From Lentinus brumalis (taxonomy: Eukaryota > Basidiomycota > Agaricomycetes > Polyporales > Polyporaceae): a DNA stretch of 64,000 nt. Where the stretch lies: NCBI GenBank assembly GCA_001792895.1, contig MARA01000025.1, positions 372,001 to 436,000 of the forward strand, in the 5' to 3' direction. Below, piece after piece: positions 34,311 to 44,967 of this stretch (position 1 is the first letter of the stretch; each line of letters begins with the position of its first letter). The notes under the pieces were generated by a model. That model worked only from the letters and a program-made list of their open reading frames with translations, was not told where the DNA came from and did not search any database. Position numbers and translations under genes: made by a program.

Positions 34311-34494
34311 AGCTGCAGTGTAGGAGTACGAGGACAAGCACACGCGCTGCTGAAGCCACTGTAACCGCGCGCACAAAATCTTGAAGGCGCCGGGCCGCTT
34401 ACTGGGGCGCCTGCGCACGTGTCGGAGATCTCGATCCAGTTTTTCGGTGTCGGTCGCGAGTTGTGCTTGACCAGCTCATCCACGACCCGCGGCG
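34311..34494. promoter_or_regulatory. 184-bp shared divergent promoter of SAS10 and MRPL20
   Basis: Head-to-head starts at 34310 (-) and 34495 (+). No TATA box seen. The spacing leaves room for only one shared regulatory region, so the two genes, both for ribosome production, may be co-expressed. Confidence 0.65.
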
Positions 34495-35040
34495 ATGAAA
34501 CCTCGACTGTCCCTCTTCCCCTCGCCGCTGCGGTTCACGCGGTCGTATGCGACGCGGCTGCCCGAGCGACCTCCCGCCCGTGCGCCCGACCCGCTCCGCA
34601 ACAACCCGCACGCCGTCTACAAGGAGCTCCCGGAGAATGTGACCTTCATCCACCGTCCGCCCCCGACCGCGCCCTCACCGCTCTCGTACACCACCTCGCC
34701 CGCCTCCCCGCTCCTCCAGTCATCTGCTACCCCCGTAGACGGGCCTCTGCCGCCGACGCTCCGGAAGGACAAGGGCGAGAAGCCGCCGGTGTCTGAGGAG
34801 GACATCGCGCGGATCCGCCAGCTGCGCAGGGAGGACCCGGAGACGTGGACACGCGGCCGGCTCGCGGCGGAGTTCAACTGCACGCAGTGGTTCGTCGGGA
34901 AGATCACGAGCCTGAAGAGGGCGGACCGGAAGAAGGTCGTGGCGAAGGTCGAGGAGGCGCATGCTGCGAACAGGGACAAGTGGGGCGAGCGCAAGAAGCT
35001 CCAGGCGGATATCCGGAGGAAGAGGAAGGAGTTCTGGTAG
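34495..35040 (+). CDS. MRPL20: Mitochondrial large ribosomal subunit protein MRPL20 (mL58 family)
   Basis: An intronless frame of 181 residues. The N-terminus is a typical mitochondrial presequence (MKPRLSLFPSPLRFTRSYAT). The mature part carries the family signature NNPHAVYKELPENVTFIHRP, then LPPTLRK, SEEDIARIRQLRREDPETWT, RGRLAAEFNCTQWFVGKITS and a highly basic C-terminus ending RRKRKEFW. Fungal MRPL20/mL58 proteins sit in the mitochondrial 54S subunit and share the ENVTFIHR and 'RREDPxxWT' elements. Size fits the family. Confidence 0.9.
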   Translation: MKPRLSLFPSPLRFTRSYATRLPERPPARAPDPLRNNPHAVYKELPENVTFIHRPPPTAPSPLSYTTSPASPLLQSSATPVDGPLPPTLRKDKGEKPPVSEEDIARIRQLRREDPETWTRGRLAAEFNCTQWFVGKITSLKRADRKKVVAKVEEAHAANRDKWGERKKLQADIRRKRKEFW

Positions 35041-36835
35041 ACGGGTGCTTTGCCTGTCTCGAGGTGCGTGGGGGGTCGTCATGTACTCGGTCACCGCTCA
35101 CCAGACCCTTCTTTGGCTGTGTTCTAGCAGGCCGCTGTGCGGACGTGGTGTCCTATCTTGTGCTTCACGCATCATCTATCGTATCATCACCGTATTCGTC
35201 ATATCTTTCTGCACGCATGCTCGTGGCATATGGTCCCTTGGCCATACAGGAGCCCGTCGCACGTTCGATAGGCTCAATTTCCCGTCAATGGTTTATCACT
35301 CGGATGCATACAGAATGACTTCACGACCTTCCTTAGCAACCTGGTATGTGGAAGTTGAGTTCACTCCAGCCTTCACCCACGGTTGCAACTTGACAGCTGC
35401 TGCCTACTGGGGCTGTATCCGCCAGTTTTGGTCACGTAGCAGGATGGCGGAAGGTCTCCGACTCTCCGCCCTTACACCGTTATCCCCTCGACTCTGAGTC
35501 TCATCTCAGTTTCAGTTCGAATCGTTCTACGTTCGATCAGGAAAGCAGAAGGCCCCATCCTGTCCGGCGATAGCTGACAGGTAACCGACAGCATCCGCGA
35601 CGTGGGACCTGACGCGGACGTCGAAACGTTGGCAAAACGTGTCCCCTGGACGCGAACTGCCGGCTGGGTTCGACCGCGCTATCTTTCTCATACTTAGGGC
35701 ACTGCAGCCGGTGCCCATACGGCATCACAACCGCCCGCGTCATAACCTCGTCAACTGACGTCCGCAAGTCCGAGTCGGACCAGGATGCGTTCGACATGTC
35801 GTAGGCCTTGTCGTAGGCTGCTGATCGCCCTTTGCAAGGCCCCTGTTTGTCACCGTGTCATGTAACGCGGGACGAGTTGGGTCCTCAGTTTGACAAGTCG
35901 AAACGCGATGCCTCTCTGAGCCGTCTTCTAGCGGTTGGAGTCATCTTAAGTGTTGCTCGCCGTGGCCGGTGACCTCATACATGCAAGTACTTGGCTCTGC
36001 ACGAAGTTGTACCTGTGCTTTACGATGGTATGGAGCTGGGGGCCCAAGCTCAAGCACCGGGCCTCCTAGTAATATCTGGACTTCAAGGCCGTTCCTATCT
36101 CCATGATATCGGCGTCGACGACAGACCGGGCCATATGCGTTGCTAAACTCATCTGTGCGCCAGCGAACCGTAATAGGATCGCAGGCCGCTCTCGACCCCG
36201 AGGCGAATATGCAGCCCAACGTCTTCCCATCCGTCACGCTTCGCATCCATCTTCCGCGGACGTTTTGGGCGAAGTGGAGTGGGATTTTGATCTCTGCTTC
36301 TATCTGAAACCACGTCTACTCTCACACGGAGCTCGCCTGGGCGTGATGCATGACGCTTGAGACGGCTCGTCCAGATGGCCCGTGCGCACAGACTGAGTAC
36401 CAACCCCTGCCGATCGTCATGAAGCTTCACTCCGACGCTTGTTCGAGGCTTAGAGCATCGGGGCAGCGTCGGAGAACCATTTGCGCCAAGGACCCGGTCG
36501 ATCGTGTGGCCAGAAGGGGCCTGTGGTAGATGACGTAGTGGCCCCGCGGTCCCTGGCAGTGCGTAATGGGAATGTCGCTCTCGCCGGCCATTCGTCCGCG
36601 TCCTCTCTCCAGCTTCTGACACTTTCTGACAACGCTCGCGCCAGGGCACGCCTATATCTGCCCCGCAGCCCCCGGGCCCTTTCTCTCGCGCTCGCTCTCC
36701 CAAGCCCGCCCCATCACCTCCCACCGCGCAGACGGCATCCTTCCTGTGTGGCTTATCGACCTCCGAGGCCATTCGCACTGCACTTCTACGAATCACATCC
36801 TCGCCCATCGACCTCTACCCGGAAAATCTGCCACC
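35041..36835. other. 1.8-kb intergenic region
   Basis: No supported gene. The left part is the 3' flank of MRPL20. The longest frame (36149-36808, minus) has no motif. The last 200 bases are C/T-rich, as in a promoter or leader of the small ORF at 36836. Confidence 0.5.
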
Positions 36836-37117
36836 ATGTCCGGAGACATGAACGACGCTCACTTCGCCCTCCTGGCGTACGCACGCGACATGCACCAGTA
36901 CACCCTCGAGCTCTGGCTCGACCTCAACAAGAAAATCGACGGCCACAACGCCTTACCCGTCCCCAACACCGCCATACCGCCCAAGACGGCCACGACTCCG
37001 ACGAGGACCGCGTCGCTGCCCCAAATTCGGATAACACCAGTCCTGACGTCGAGTCTCCCCGTCATTCAGATTAAACCCGGTCCGTCCTCTGCTCGCCGCA
37101 CAGTGCGCTCGGACTGA
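36836..37117 (+). CDS. Small hypothetical protein (93 residues)
   Basis: The ATG stands in a strong context (ccaccATGtcc) after a pyrimidine-rich leader. The product starts MSGDMNDAHFALLAYARDMH and QYTLELWLDLNKKIDGHNAL, which looks like an amphipathic helix pair. A Thr/Pro-rich, basic second half follows (TPTRTASLPQIRITPVLTSS). No signal peptide or membrane segment. I recognise no family. The good start context and biased composition favour a real gene over chance. A donor-like site near the end could extend it. Confidence 0.45.
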   Translation: MSGDMNDAHFALLAYARDMHQYTLELWLDLNKKIDGHNALPVPNTAIPPKTATTPTRTASLPQIRITPVLTSSLPVIQIKPGPSSARRTVRSD

Positions 37118-37473
37118 CCTTCCTCCCTCCGATAGGACGGCTGCTACATACGACTCGGTAGAGCCTATGGGCTCCATGACTTGCGCTGCTTTCGACGCTC
37201 ACTGGTGCGTCGGGCTTCCACAACCTTCCATCCGCCCTGGTTGTAGCGCCACTGACGTCCTTCGCAGCCCTCCGACTCGCACTTCAAAATATTTTTATCG
37301 ACATCCCGTTTATCTGGACTCTGTTGTACATCATGGATAGCGCACCCCTTCGTTGGTTTGGGTCTCGGCACCGTGTGGTAGACTTTGAAGGGTGGTTGCG
37401 CAATCTTGCCCCATAACATCGCCCCCTGCATTCACTCTCTGTCCTCGCTCCATCACTCACATGCATCTTCCTC

Positions 37474-37540
37474 CTCGTTCTCACTCATCTGCCCCCTCTC
37501 GTTCTCACTCATCTGCCCTCTCTCGTTCTCCCATCTCTCT
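37474..37540. repeat. 24-bp tandem repeat, 2.8 copies
   Basis: Two units at 37474-37497 and 37498-37521 start ctcgttctcactcatctg and differ by one base; a shortened third unit follows. Lies in a C/T-rich stretch between the small ORF and the GST gene. Confidence 0.85.
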
Positions 37541-37610
37541 CAACGATCCGTGTTGTATTTTATATTTTTGGCTCTCACGCTGCAGGCAGGCCCAATGCAT
37601 GCAGCCCTTG

Positions 37611-39469
37611 CTAAACCTCGGCGTGACGTACTGCCCATGCATGCGCGTGATTCTGCCCCCAGAGGCTGGGCCGAGGCGGTCTGTGTCTGGATCCAGCTCC
37701 TTCTATTTGGCGGGCTGCCGAGGTACACGGGAGTTCATGGCCACTCTCACCTACTCTCACCGCCTGCCTCTCCCATACTCGTTCCAGCCACGCCTGTCCG
37801 CGGTCGGTGAGCGCCCGGCGGCGGGTCTCGCAATGCGACGCCTCTCACCTTGACGTGCGGCCACTCGTCCATGCTCTCGATGCCGCTGGAGGCATGCGCA
37901 CTGACCCTGCGATTGCATGCGACACGTCGCTGGTCAGCGACGAAGCATGCCAGATGCGGTGCCCTGGGTACTACGTACCACGGATACGCGTTCATGTCTG
38001 CGATGCTGTACTTCCCGCGCCCGGACCCTGCGAGCCACTCGCGTCCGTTCAACCGGACGTTCAGGACACCGTACAGCCGCTTCGTCTCGTCGATGTAGCC
38101 TGCAGGAACCAGGCATCAAGAATCAAGAATCAGGGGCGGTACGAGGATGCGTCAGTGTCAGCGTCAGCGATGGGCATAGGCACGGGAGGCGGCGAGATGA
38201 AAGTACGACGACTCACGCTGCTCCGCATACTTCATGTTTTGTTTAAGCTTGCAGTAGTGAGTGGCTGGGAGGAGTGCGCACGGGCGTGATGAGTGAGTCG
38301 TTCGTGGCGTCATGGCTGCGCAGTGCGCACGCTGCATCGCTGCAGGACGGGCCCGTCCGCCGGCGAATGCATGGCATGACATACAGACCTTCAGCTTGGA
38401 TCGGGCTGATGTTGCCATGCTTTGCACACGGTGACACACCACACACCACACCGCGTCAAATCCACTGCGGACGATGGGACGGCCCAGAAGGGAGGGAGGG
38501 AGGGGACGCACGACGAAGAAGATCCACTGCAGCATCTCGGTGTACTCGCGCGTCTGCGGGTCGAACGTGAACTTGCGCTCCGGGTCGTAGTGCTGTCCGA
38601 GGTGGAGCATAATCGCGGCGGACTCGCAGATCTTCAAGGTGTCTTCGCCGAAGTTCGGGTCTCTGAGGACGGGGATGATGAGTGAGTCGTTCGTGGCGTC
38701 ATGGCTGCGCAGTGCGCACGCTGCATCGCTGCAGGACGGGCACGCCCGCCGGCGAATGCATGACATAGTACATACCTTCAGCTTGGATCGGGCTGATGTT
38801 GCCATGCTTTGCACACGGCGACACACCACACACCACACCGCGTCAGTTCCACTCCGGACGCTGGGACGGCTCGAAAGGGAGGGAGGAGGGACGCACGACG
38901 AAGAAGATCCACTGCAGCATCTCGGTGTACTCGCGCGTCTGCGGGTCGAACGTGAACTTGCGCTCCGGGTCGTAGTGCTGTCCGAGGTGGAGCATAATCG
39001 CGGTGGACTCGCAGATCTTCAAGGTGTCTTCGCCGAAGTTCGGGTCTCTGAGGACGGGGATGCGCCTGTCCGGGTTCTGCTTGACGAACCACTGCACTCC
39101 TCGTGCTGTCCGTGGTTGTCGATGTCGAGATACTGTAATCCGTGCTGTTCTCGCACGTCGTCAGCCTGTCAGCCGTGTTCCGTGTTCCTCGATCCTTGTT
39201 CAGACATACAGACGCACAAGTACAGGGCTCCGTCATACTGGAGCTGCAGCTCCCAGAGGAGGATCTCGACTTTGCGTCCGTTGGGCGCGGGGGCCTTGGA
39301 GGTCAGGAGCAACAGGATCCTGGGCCGCTTGGGGGGCGAAGTAGCGGTTGAATAGCGGGGTGCGTGCGCTGCAGGCACGCTCAGTCTCGGTGGGCTCCTT
39401 GCGGACGCTGCGAGGCGTCGCGTTGTCGGCACCCGCAGAGCGGAGGCTTTGCTGCAGGAGTGACGTCAT
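37611..39469 (-). CDS. Glutathione S-transferase-like protein with internal tandem duplication
   Basis: Read on the minus strand, segments follow GST order. The N-terminal thioredoxin fold is at about 39240-39370 ([30 protein letters not shown]). Next comes [18 protein letters not shown] with [20 protein letters not shown] and [12 protein letters not shown] (exon 38897 to about 39111), then [11 protein letters not shown] (about 38790-38820), [16 protein letters not shown] (about 38220-38265) and [20 protein letters not shown] with [12 protein letters not shown]. The end is [14 protein letters not shown] and [15 protein letters not shown] near 37770-37860. GSTs of this Ure2/GstA-like type conjugate glutathione to electrophiles. 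A roughly 390-bp block is duplicated in tandem (38288-38676 and 38677-39061). The 5' end is uncertain: an ATG at 39467-39469 is in another frame than the GST start. Between the first two segments, [12 protein letters not shown] is out of frame with VQWFVK. The gene may be damaged. Confidence 0.7.
38288..38676. repeat. GST tandem duplication, copy 1 (downstream copy)
   Basis: Starts gatgagtgagtcgttcg. Nearly identical to 38677-39061 apart from scattered substitutions and a few short indels. Contains part of the '[11 protein letters not shown]' exon (38522 to about 38676), an intron, and the 'HGNISPIQ' exon. Confidence 0.95.
38677..39061. repeat. GST tandem duplication, copy 2 (upstream copy in the gene)
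   Basis: Directly abuts copy 1. Here the '[11 protein letters not shown]' exon is complete, because the upstream acceptor and the [12 protein letters not shown] part lie outside the duplicated block. Confidence 0.95.
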
Positions 39470-41073
39470 CGTGATGCTTGCGTTGGCCTTTAGGTTTGTG
39501 GCGTGCCCTGATGAAGTAAGTAAGTATACGGTACGGATGAGCACTGTGAGACGTCTGATTGCAGAATACGGGTACCGGAGACCGCCTCACCGGAAACTAC
39601 TCGGGAGACACGTCGACCTCGAGCTTGAGCGTGGCTTGAGCTTGAAAGCGAATTCCAGGATACACTGCAGACGGTAGCGCGACGCGCGTTCGCGCAACGG
39701 TGGCAATCACGCTGACAAACCGTGTCGTGATTGGTCGCACCAGTGTGTTGACGACTGGTTGCGTCCTCCATTCGTGTACCGCTCTTCAGTTCGCAGTTCA
39801 ACGAGAGAGAGACTCGACCCGTGGTGAACATCCTGATACTCGCGGAGGGACCAGGCAACGACCAGGCTCTTTTAATTTACTTGATAGTTCGGTGGCACTG
39901 CCACCCTTTATGGGCGCTCATCCCCGTCAGTCTCCTCTTCCATTTCCTCCGAGTTGCCTCCGAGTCAGCAACGTCCCGGGAGCATGATGACCCTTGAGTC
40001 TGATTCTCGACACGATCTAAGGAAGTCAAGGAGATACCGGGGGCCATCTGGTACCAGTCTTGTCGCAGCTCAGTCTTGTGTCAGCAATCCCAGGGCCGAC
40101 AAGTCTTGGCAGACACTCGGACAGCGCTCAGGTGAGAGCTTGCCTCCGACACAGGCCTCCATCACAGCCCGCAAATCAACGGGTACACACATAGCTCAGA
40201 TGACGTGCAGGGTGTTCGTACGTAAGTACAAGGAAGGGAATCACATCCGCTGTCCGCCTTCAACGCAGTCTCACGGTTTAATTAGCTGGTAAGTACGCGA
40301 AGTTCGCGCTCCGTGTTCACTCCGGATCGATGCAGGCGCATTGCAGCGTGCTGCCCGCCTCCAGAGGAACCCGTACACTATCATCAAGCTGGAAACTGAG
40401 CCCAGGCAGTACACGTTGCATGATGGTGCGCGACTCGCGCGAAGGAGTCCGGTCCCGGCTTGTCCTTCGAATTCAAGATGCCACATCAAGTGTTCTGGAG
40501 CTGGAATCACTACGATTTGATCGGTGAAGAAGCCCGCGTTATAAGCGGTCTATACGGTGCGCATCAACATGTTTTGATTCCGTACTCATTGCCTCTCACC
40601 CCGAGCGCCCCGCAGCTTCTTTTCTTGTACCAAGGTGGACATCTGCTCGCCTGTTGTATTCGAGAACAAGGCTGCTTCGGCCGGGTAAGCAGCTCTATGC
40701 AGTCGCGTAATAGCTCTGCCTCTAGTCTCCCCGGTACGGGAACTCCTTTCGACATTTGTGGCAAGACGCGTTCGCCAGCCGTGGGCGCGTGCGAGTCCTC
40801 CGTGCTCATCATCCATGCGTCCCGAATCCCGAGCGTGCAGTCTGGGGTCTTCGCGGGTCTCCGCTCGCCTCCCGATGGCATCGTCTCGCGCAAGCGTTGT
40901 TGATTTATACCGGGCTCTCCGTGTCTCGTCGAGCGCATATTATCCCGCGACGGCCACAGCACTGGCAGCAGCACCCCGGATTCGCTTAGCTTTCAGTTAT
41001 GAGTGCTGAGGTACGTCCGACGTGTACCCTCTTCACCTCGTCCGTCTTCACGCTCACGATACTCGTACGCATC
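39470..41073. other. Region without a recognised gene between GST and monooxygenase
   Basis: Short plus-strand frames near 40330-40560 (for example FEFKMPHQVFWSWNHYDLIG) look mildly protein-like but have no recognisable family, start or exon partners. The rest shows nothing. Confidence 0.4.
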
Positions 41074-43005
41074 ATGCCTCACCACGACTCCCAGTCTTCA
41101 CGATCCAACCTCCCGCTTCAGACGAGCTTTCCGATTAGCTTCCTCATCATTGGTGGAGGTACGATCGATCGTCTCTGACGGCTGGTCGGTGCTAACGGTA
41201 TCTTGGCCGAACAGGCATAGCGGGGCTCGCTTGTGCCTTGGCCCTTCGACGCGTCGGTCACCATGTACTGGTACTTGAGAAGATGGATAGGACCGCTGCT
41301 GTGAGTCTAGACCTTCTTGTGTCTGTATGCGCTCTGACATGTTGTCAATGTCACGCTAGCGGGCGGAGGGTGGTGTACGGCTACCTCCTAACCTCTCGAA
41401 GATTCTCTTTCATTGGGGCCTGCGAGATGCTCTCCTGAGCAAGGCCTCCGTAACGACGAGGCTCTCCTTCATGCAATGTGAGTTCTTGCTTCCCTCTCGT
41501 GGCGGTCGCGTCCTCATCACATTATTGCCCAGACGAGTCTGGCGATTTCCTCGGCGAGCATGTATGGGACGCGGAGATGCTGAAGGAGACACGAGGGATG
41601 TTCCTTATGATGTCGGTACGTCGTCCTGCTCCCATGCCCACTTAGTCGCCTTATGACGCTCTTTATCTAGCATGCCGAGCTATACGACATCCTCTACGAT
41701 GCGGCAATCAAGCACGGGGCGCAAGTACGCTTCGGCGCTGAAGTCGTTGATATCGACCCGGAGGAGCAGGAAGTCGAGCTGGCCTCCGGTGAGATACTTT
41801 CTGCGGACGTGCTCGTCGGCGCGGACGGCGAGTACGGGTCTTCACGCACGGCTCTTCTCGGTGAACGGGACGTCGGTACTCCGACCGGTCTCGCTGTCTA
41901 CGAGTGGGTCAAAAGTGCACCTACTTCTGGTGGAGATCGCAAGCTCACGACGATCCGGTAGTACTCTGGTCCCTGCGAAACACATTCCCGAGTATGCCCA
42001 GAAGCTTTCGGAAAAGGTGAGCACTCATGCTGTCTTGACTGATACCGACGCTGATGAGCCATAGAAGAACGGGCAGTTCGTCGCCTTCGGCAAGGGACAG
42101 GCTGTCGTTGCGTATGCCATCGTAAGTTCAACTCAGGCGAAGTCCAGGTTCCTCTCGGCTTTACTCATGGACCCACAGCACGGTACGGACGACGTTGCGT
42201 TCCAACTCTATGGGCCCGATACTGGCGATGACGGGCGTTACGGAGATGTCCCTTCGGTAGACGTCCCGCAGGTAGCGCAGGACATCGCACAAAAGTGAGT
42301 CACGTCCCTAGCACTGCTGCTCTGATAAACTGAGACAGGCTGTACAGATTGCGGCTGCTTGTGCGGGGCGCTCGCAAAGCTGTGCGAATCTCAGTACGAG
42401 AGCACCGCGACCTCGAGAACTGGGTATCAGATGATGGGCGGTTGGTCCTCGTTGGCGAGGCCGCGCATCCCTTCCCTGTGAGTTCCCAACGCTTTGTAAA
42501 TCTGCCGTCGTCCACTCACCTATGTGTGGTTATCGCCCTTCAGCCAGGAACGATCCAAGGAACGGCGATGGCGGTCGAAGACGGCGCAGTCCTCGCGAAG
42601 CTCTTCTCGCACCTCTCCTCCGAGCGGCAAATCGCATCCTTCCTCTACGCCTTCCAGGAGCTGCGCCAAGCGCGCGTGCGCGACGTGCGCGCCGGCGAGT
42701 TCGCGAGCATCTTCTTCATGACCGCGGACGGGCCCGAGGCGGCCGCGCGCGACGCGGCGATGCGCGGGAAGGCGGCGCAGGGCAGGAACGTGCTCGAGGG
42801 CGAGGGCAGCGCGGAGGGCGTGTGGGAGGAGTACCGCGTCGTGTTCGGGTACGACTGCGAGGACGAGGCGGACGACTGGTGGGTGCAGTGGGGCATGCTG
42901 CGCGAGCGGGCGAACGGCGCGTCGGAGATGGGCGCGAGCGTGCCGTCCCTGCTGGACTTCTCGGCCGCGACGTCGCAGGTGCAGATCACCGTTGCGGCGG
43001 AGTGA
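41074..43005 (+). CDS. FAD-dependent monooxygenase (salicylate hydroxylase-like)
   Basis: The start MPHHDSQSSRSNLPLQTSF precedes the Rossmann ADP-binding motif FLIIGGGIAGLACALALRR, with VLEK ending the second strand. Next come VRLPPNLSKILFHWGLRDAL, GMFLMMSHAELYDILYDAAI and the DG motif VLVGADGEYGSSRTALLG. The FAD ribityl-binding GD-type motif is RLVLVGEAAHPFP, with PGTIQGTAMAVEDGAVLAKL after a short intron. The C-terminal helices end at stop 43003-43005. This is the class A flavoprotein hydroxylase layout, which uses NAD(P)H and O2 to hydroxylate aromatic or polyketide-like substrates. In 'GEAAHPF' the usual GDAAH Asp is Glu, as in a number of fungal members. Substrate unknown. No biosynthetic cluster surrounds it. 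At least seven exons. Confidence 0.88.
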
Positions 43006-43804
43006 TGGTGCGTCTTGGACAAACTTTGGCGAGTGTCCGTGTTTTTCTTGACTCTGGCGTGGACGACGTGGACTGCGCTGCGATTTGATATCCTTCCTTT
43101 GTTGCTTTCGATACCCCTGCATCGTGCTTTCTTGCTCTCGATCGTTGTTTGCATACACCATCACGTTCCTTCACATCTCTACGGACTTCACGGGCCTCCA
43201 TCTACATAGCATTGTACACTATGCACAGCTTGGTGTCGTCAATCATGAGTATCTCATACAACACTGTGGCGTCGTGGGTCATCCAGATTTCAATGTCCAG
43301 GAAAAGTAACTTTAGCGCTGGATCAATACGGGGGTAAATGGCAGCACCCCACTGGAAAGTCATGACCTTTGAGTCTTGAGATAATCAATGACTTTTTTGT
43401 GCCTTTCTCAGAGTAGCTCACGGTGGGACGTAAGTATGTAAGTACTTCGACGCAGCTACCGCCAAGAGTCGCTGGCAGACAGACCATGGTCCATCGCAGT
43501 CGTTCCCTCGCGGGTTATCGAATTCGTACCGCAGATCGTTTCTGGTGCCCTTGTGGTCTATCATAGCTACACAAACATCCTAGATCTTCGGTCAGTAGTC
43601 ATAGTATACACACGGTGCCCCGTCATCGTCGCCGTACTCTATACCAGTGTAAGTACATCCCACGTCGACGGTCATACATCCTGGCCCAAACAGTATCAGG
43701 AGCAGAAGTCCTTCATAAGCGCAGATAGACGTACAGTTCATATGCAGAAAACAGCGTGGAACAGCGCTGCGAAGCGGCTACTAATACTGAAAGGACGCCA
43801 GGTA
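43006..43804. other. Convergent intergenic region
   Basis: 3' flanks of the monooxygenase and of the minus-strand gene. The part to 43320 is T-rich like a 3' UTR. No gene supported. Confidence 0.5.
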
Positions 43805-44466
43805 TCAGCACACGCACACGAACAGGGAGCCGAAACGGCGACGAACCTCCTCGTCCAAGTCAAGATACCACTGCGGCTCATCCTCCGCATACCCCATCGC
43901 CTTGAACGTCTTCCGCGCGCGATCGCGATGCCTCGTGGTGTAGTCCGCAATGTCGCGATTCGAGTACAGCGTGATCAGCAGCTTGGCAGTGCCCCACACT
44001 TCGCGCGTCTGGATGACGAGCCCGTACTTCTCGCAGTACTTGTAGACGAGGTTCTCGAAGGTGAGCAGCATATCGTACTCCTCGTCGTCCGGTCGCTGCT
44101 TCACGGCCCAGCCCCGCCGCCTCGCGTAGCCAAAGAGCTTGTACTGGTCGTAGAGCACCCCAAACCAGACAAGCGGCAGGTCGTCCAGGTCGTCGCAGTC
44201 GACACAGAGCGGGTTCAGCTCGGCAGGGAGGGAACGAGTGGGGAACATCTTCCTGAGTCTGTCTCCCTAACGCTATGGTTAGGATATGTCCATGTATCGA
44301 GTCAGAAGTGACTTACTCCATGGACAAAATCAGGCAGGGGCATCGGATATTTAGCCTTTGAAGGGCCAGCCGATGGGGAGGCGGGGTCCTGTGAGGATGA
44401 GACGGAGGGCGAAGCAGCGGGAGGGCCCATAGAGGTGCTAGCGGCGGCAGAGTCGTTCGATGCCAT
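43805..44466 (-). CDS. Conserved-looking hypothetical protein
   Basis: Two exons (44317-44466 and 43805-44266) join in phase 0 to 203 residues. The N-terminus is Ser/Ala/Pro-rich and disordered, ending YPMPLPDFVHG. The second exon is a compact, mixed-charge domain: LNPLCVDCDDLDDLPLVWFG, VLYDQYKLFGYARRRGWAVK, EYDMLLTFENLVYKYCEKYG, LVIQTREVWGTAKLLITLYS and TFKAMGYAEDEPQWYLDLDE. No signal peptide or membrane helix. A CVDCDD element and several Trp/Tyr suggest a folded domain, but I do not recognise it. The last residues (FVCVC) lie over a possible donor (ttc|gtgtgc), so a further exon is possible. It shares a 501-bp divergent upstream region with the gene at 44968. Confidence 0.7.
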
Positions 44467-44967
44467 TCAGCGGCAGGTGTAGTGGAGTAAGAGATAGGCT
44501 GGTTCGAGTCTCAACTGAAGGTTGTATACGACGAACGGCAGCGTAGGAACAGGTGAGCGGTGGCGTTGTGATTGGAACGAGGAGTGGTTGGATGAGCGCG
44601 AAGACCTGCCGTGGCGAGAAGCGCCGGTTGACGCCATCACATGATCCCTCTGTCACGCGTCCACGCGTCGCGACGCGTCGGTAGGCGTTTGTTTGGCACG
44701 CTTTGGCAGGGTGGGCGGTCGTGGGGAGGGCACAACGCACGGGCCACCCACAATCCGAACCGCCGCCGTCGCTCTGTGGGTGCCTCCCAATTGCCCCTCC
44801 GATTGCCTTTCAATTGCATTCGATGGCCCATCCGCCCGTTTATTTAGCGGCCCTCGTCCTCGCCATGTCTTCCTCACTTCTGCTCACCGCAGCCTCCCCA
44901 AGCGCACCGCCGATCCGCCACAAATTCCCTAGCGACCTCGCTCTCAAGACACCTCATCCATAGCACG
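44467..44967. promoter_or_regulatory. Divergent promoter region
   Basis: 501 bp between head-to-head start codons at 44466 (-) and 44968 (+). It contains overlapping CGTCGCGACGCGTC-like inverted sequence near 44660-44680. No TATA box clearly placed. Confidence 0.5.

Noticed and set aside
40330..40560. Possible exon(s) reading FEFKMPHQVFWSWNHYDLIG
   Set aside because: No homologue recalled, two overlapping frames compete, and no start or splice sites give a coherent gene.
42520..43164. 214-codon minus-strand ORF and 188-codon plus-strand Arg/Gly-rich ORF
   Set aside because: Both are shadow frames of the last monooxygenase exon, which carries the conserved flavoprotein residues.
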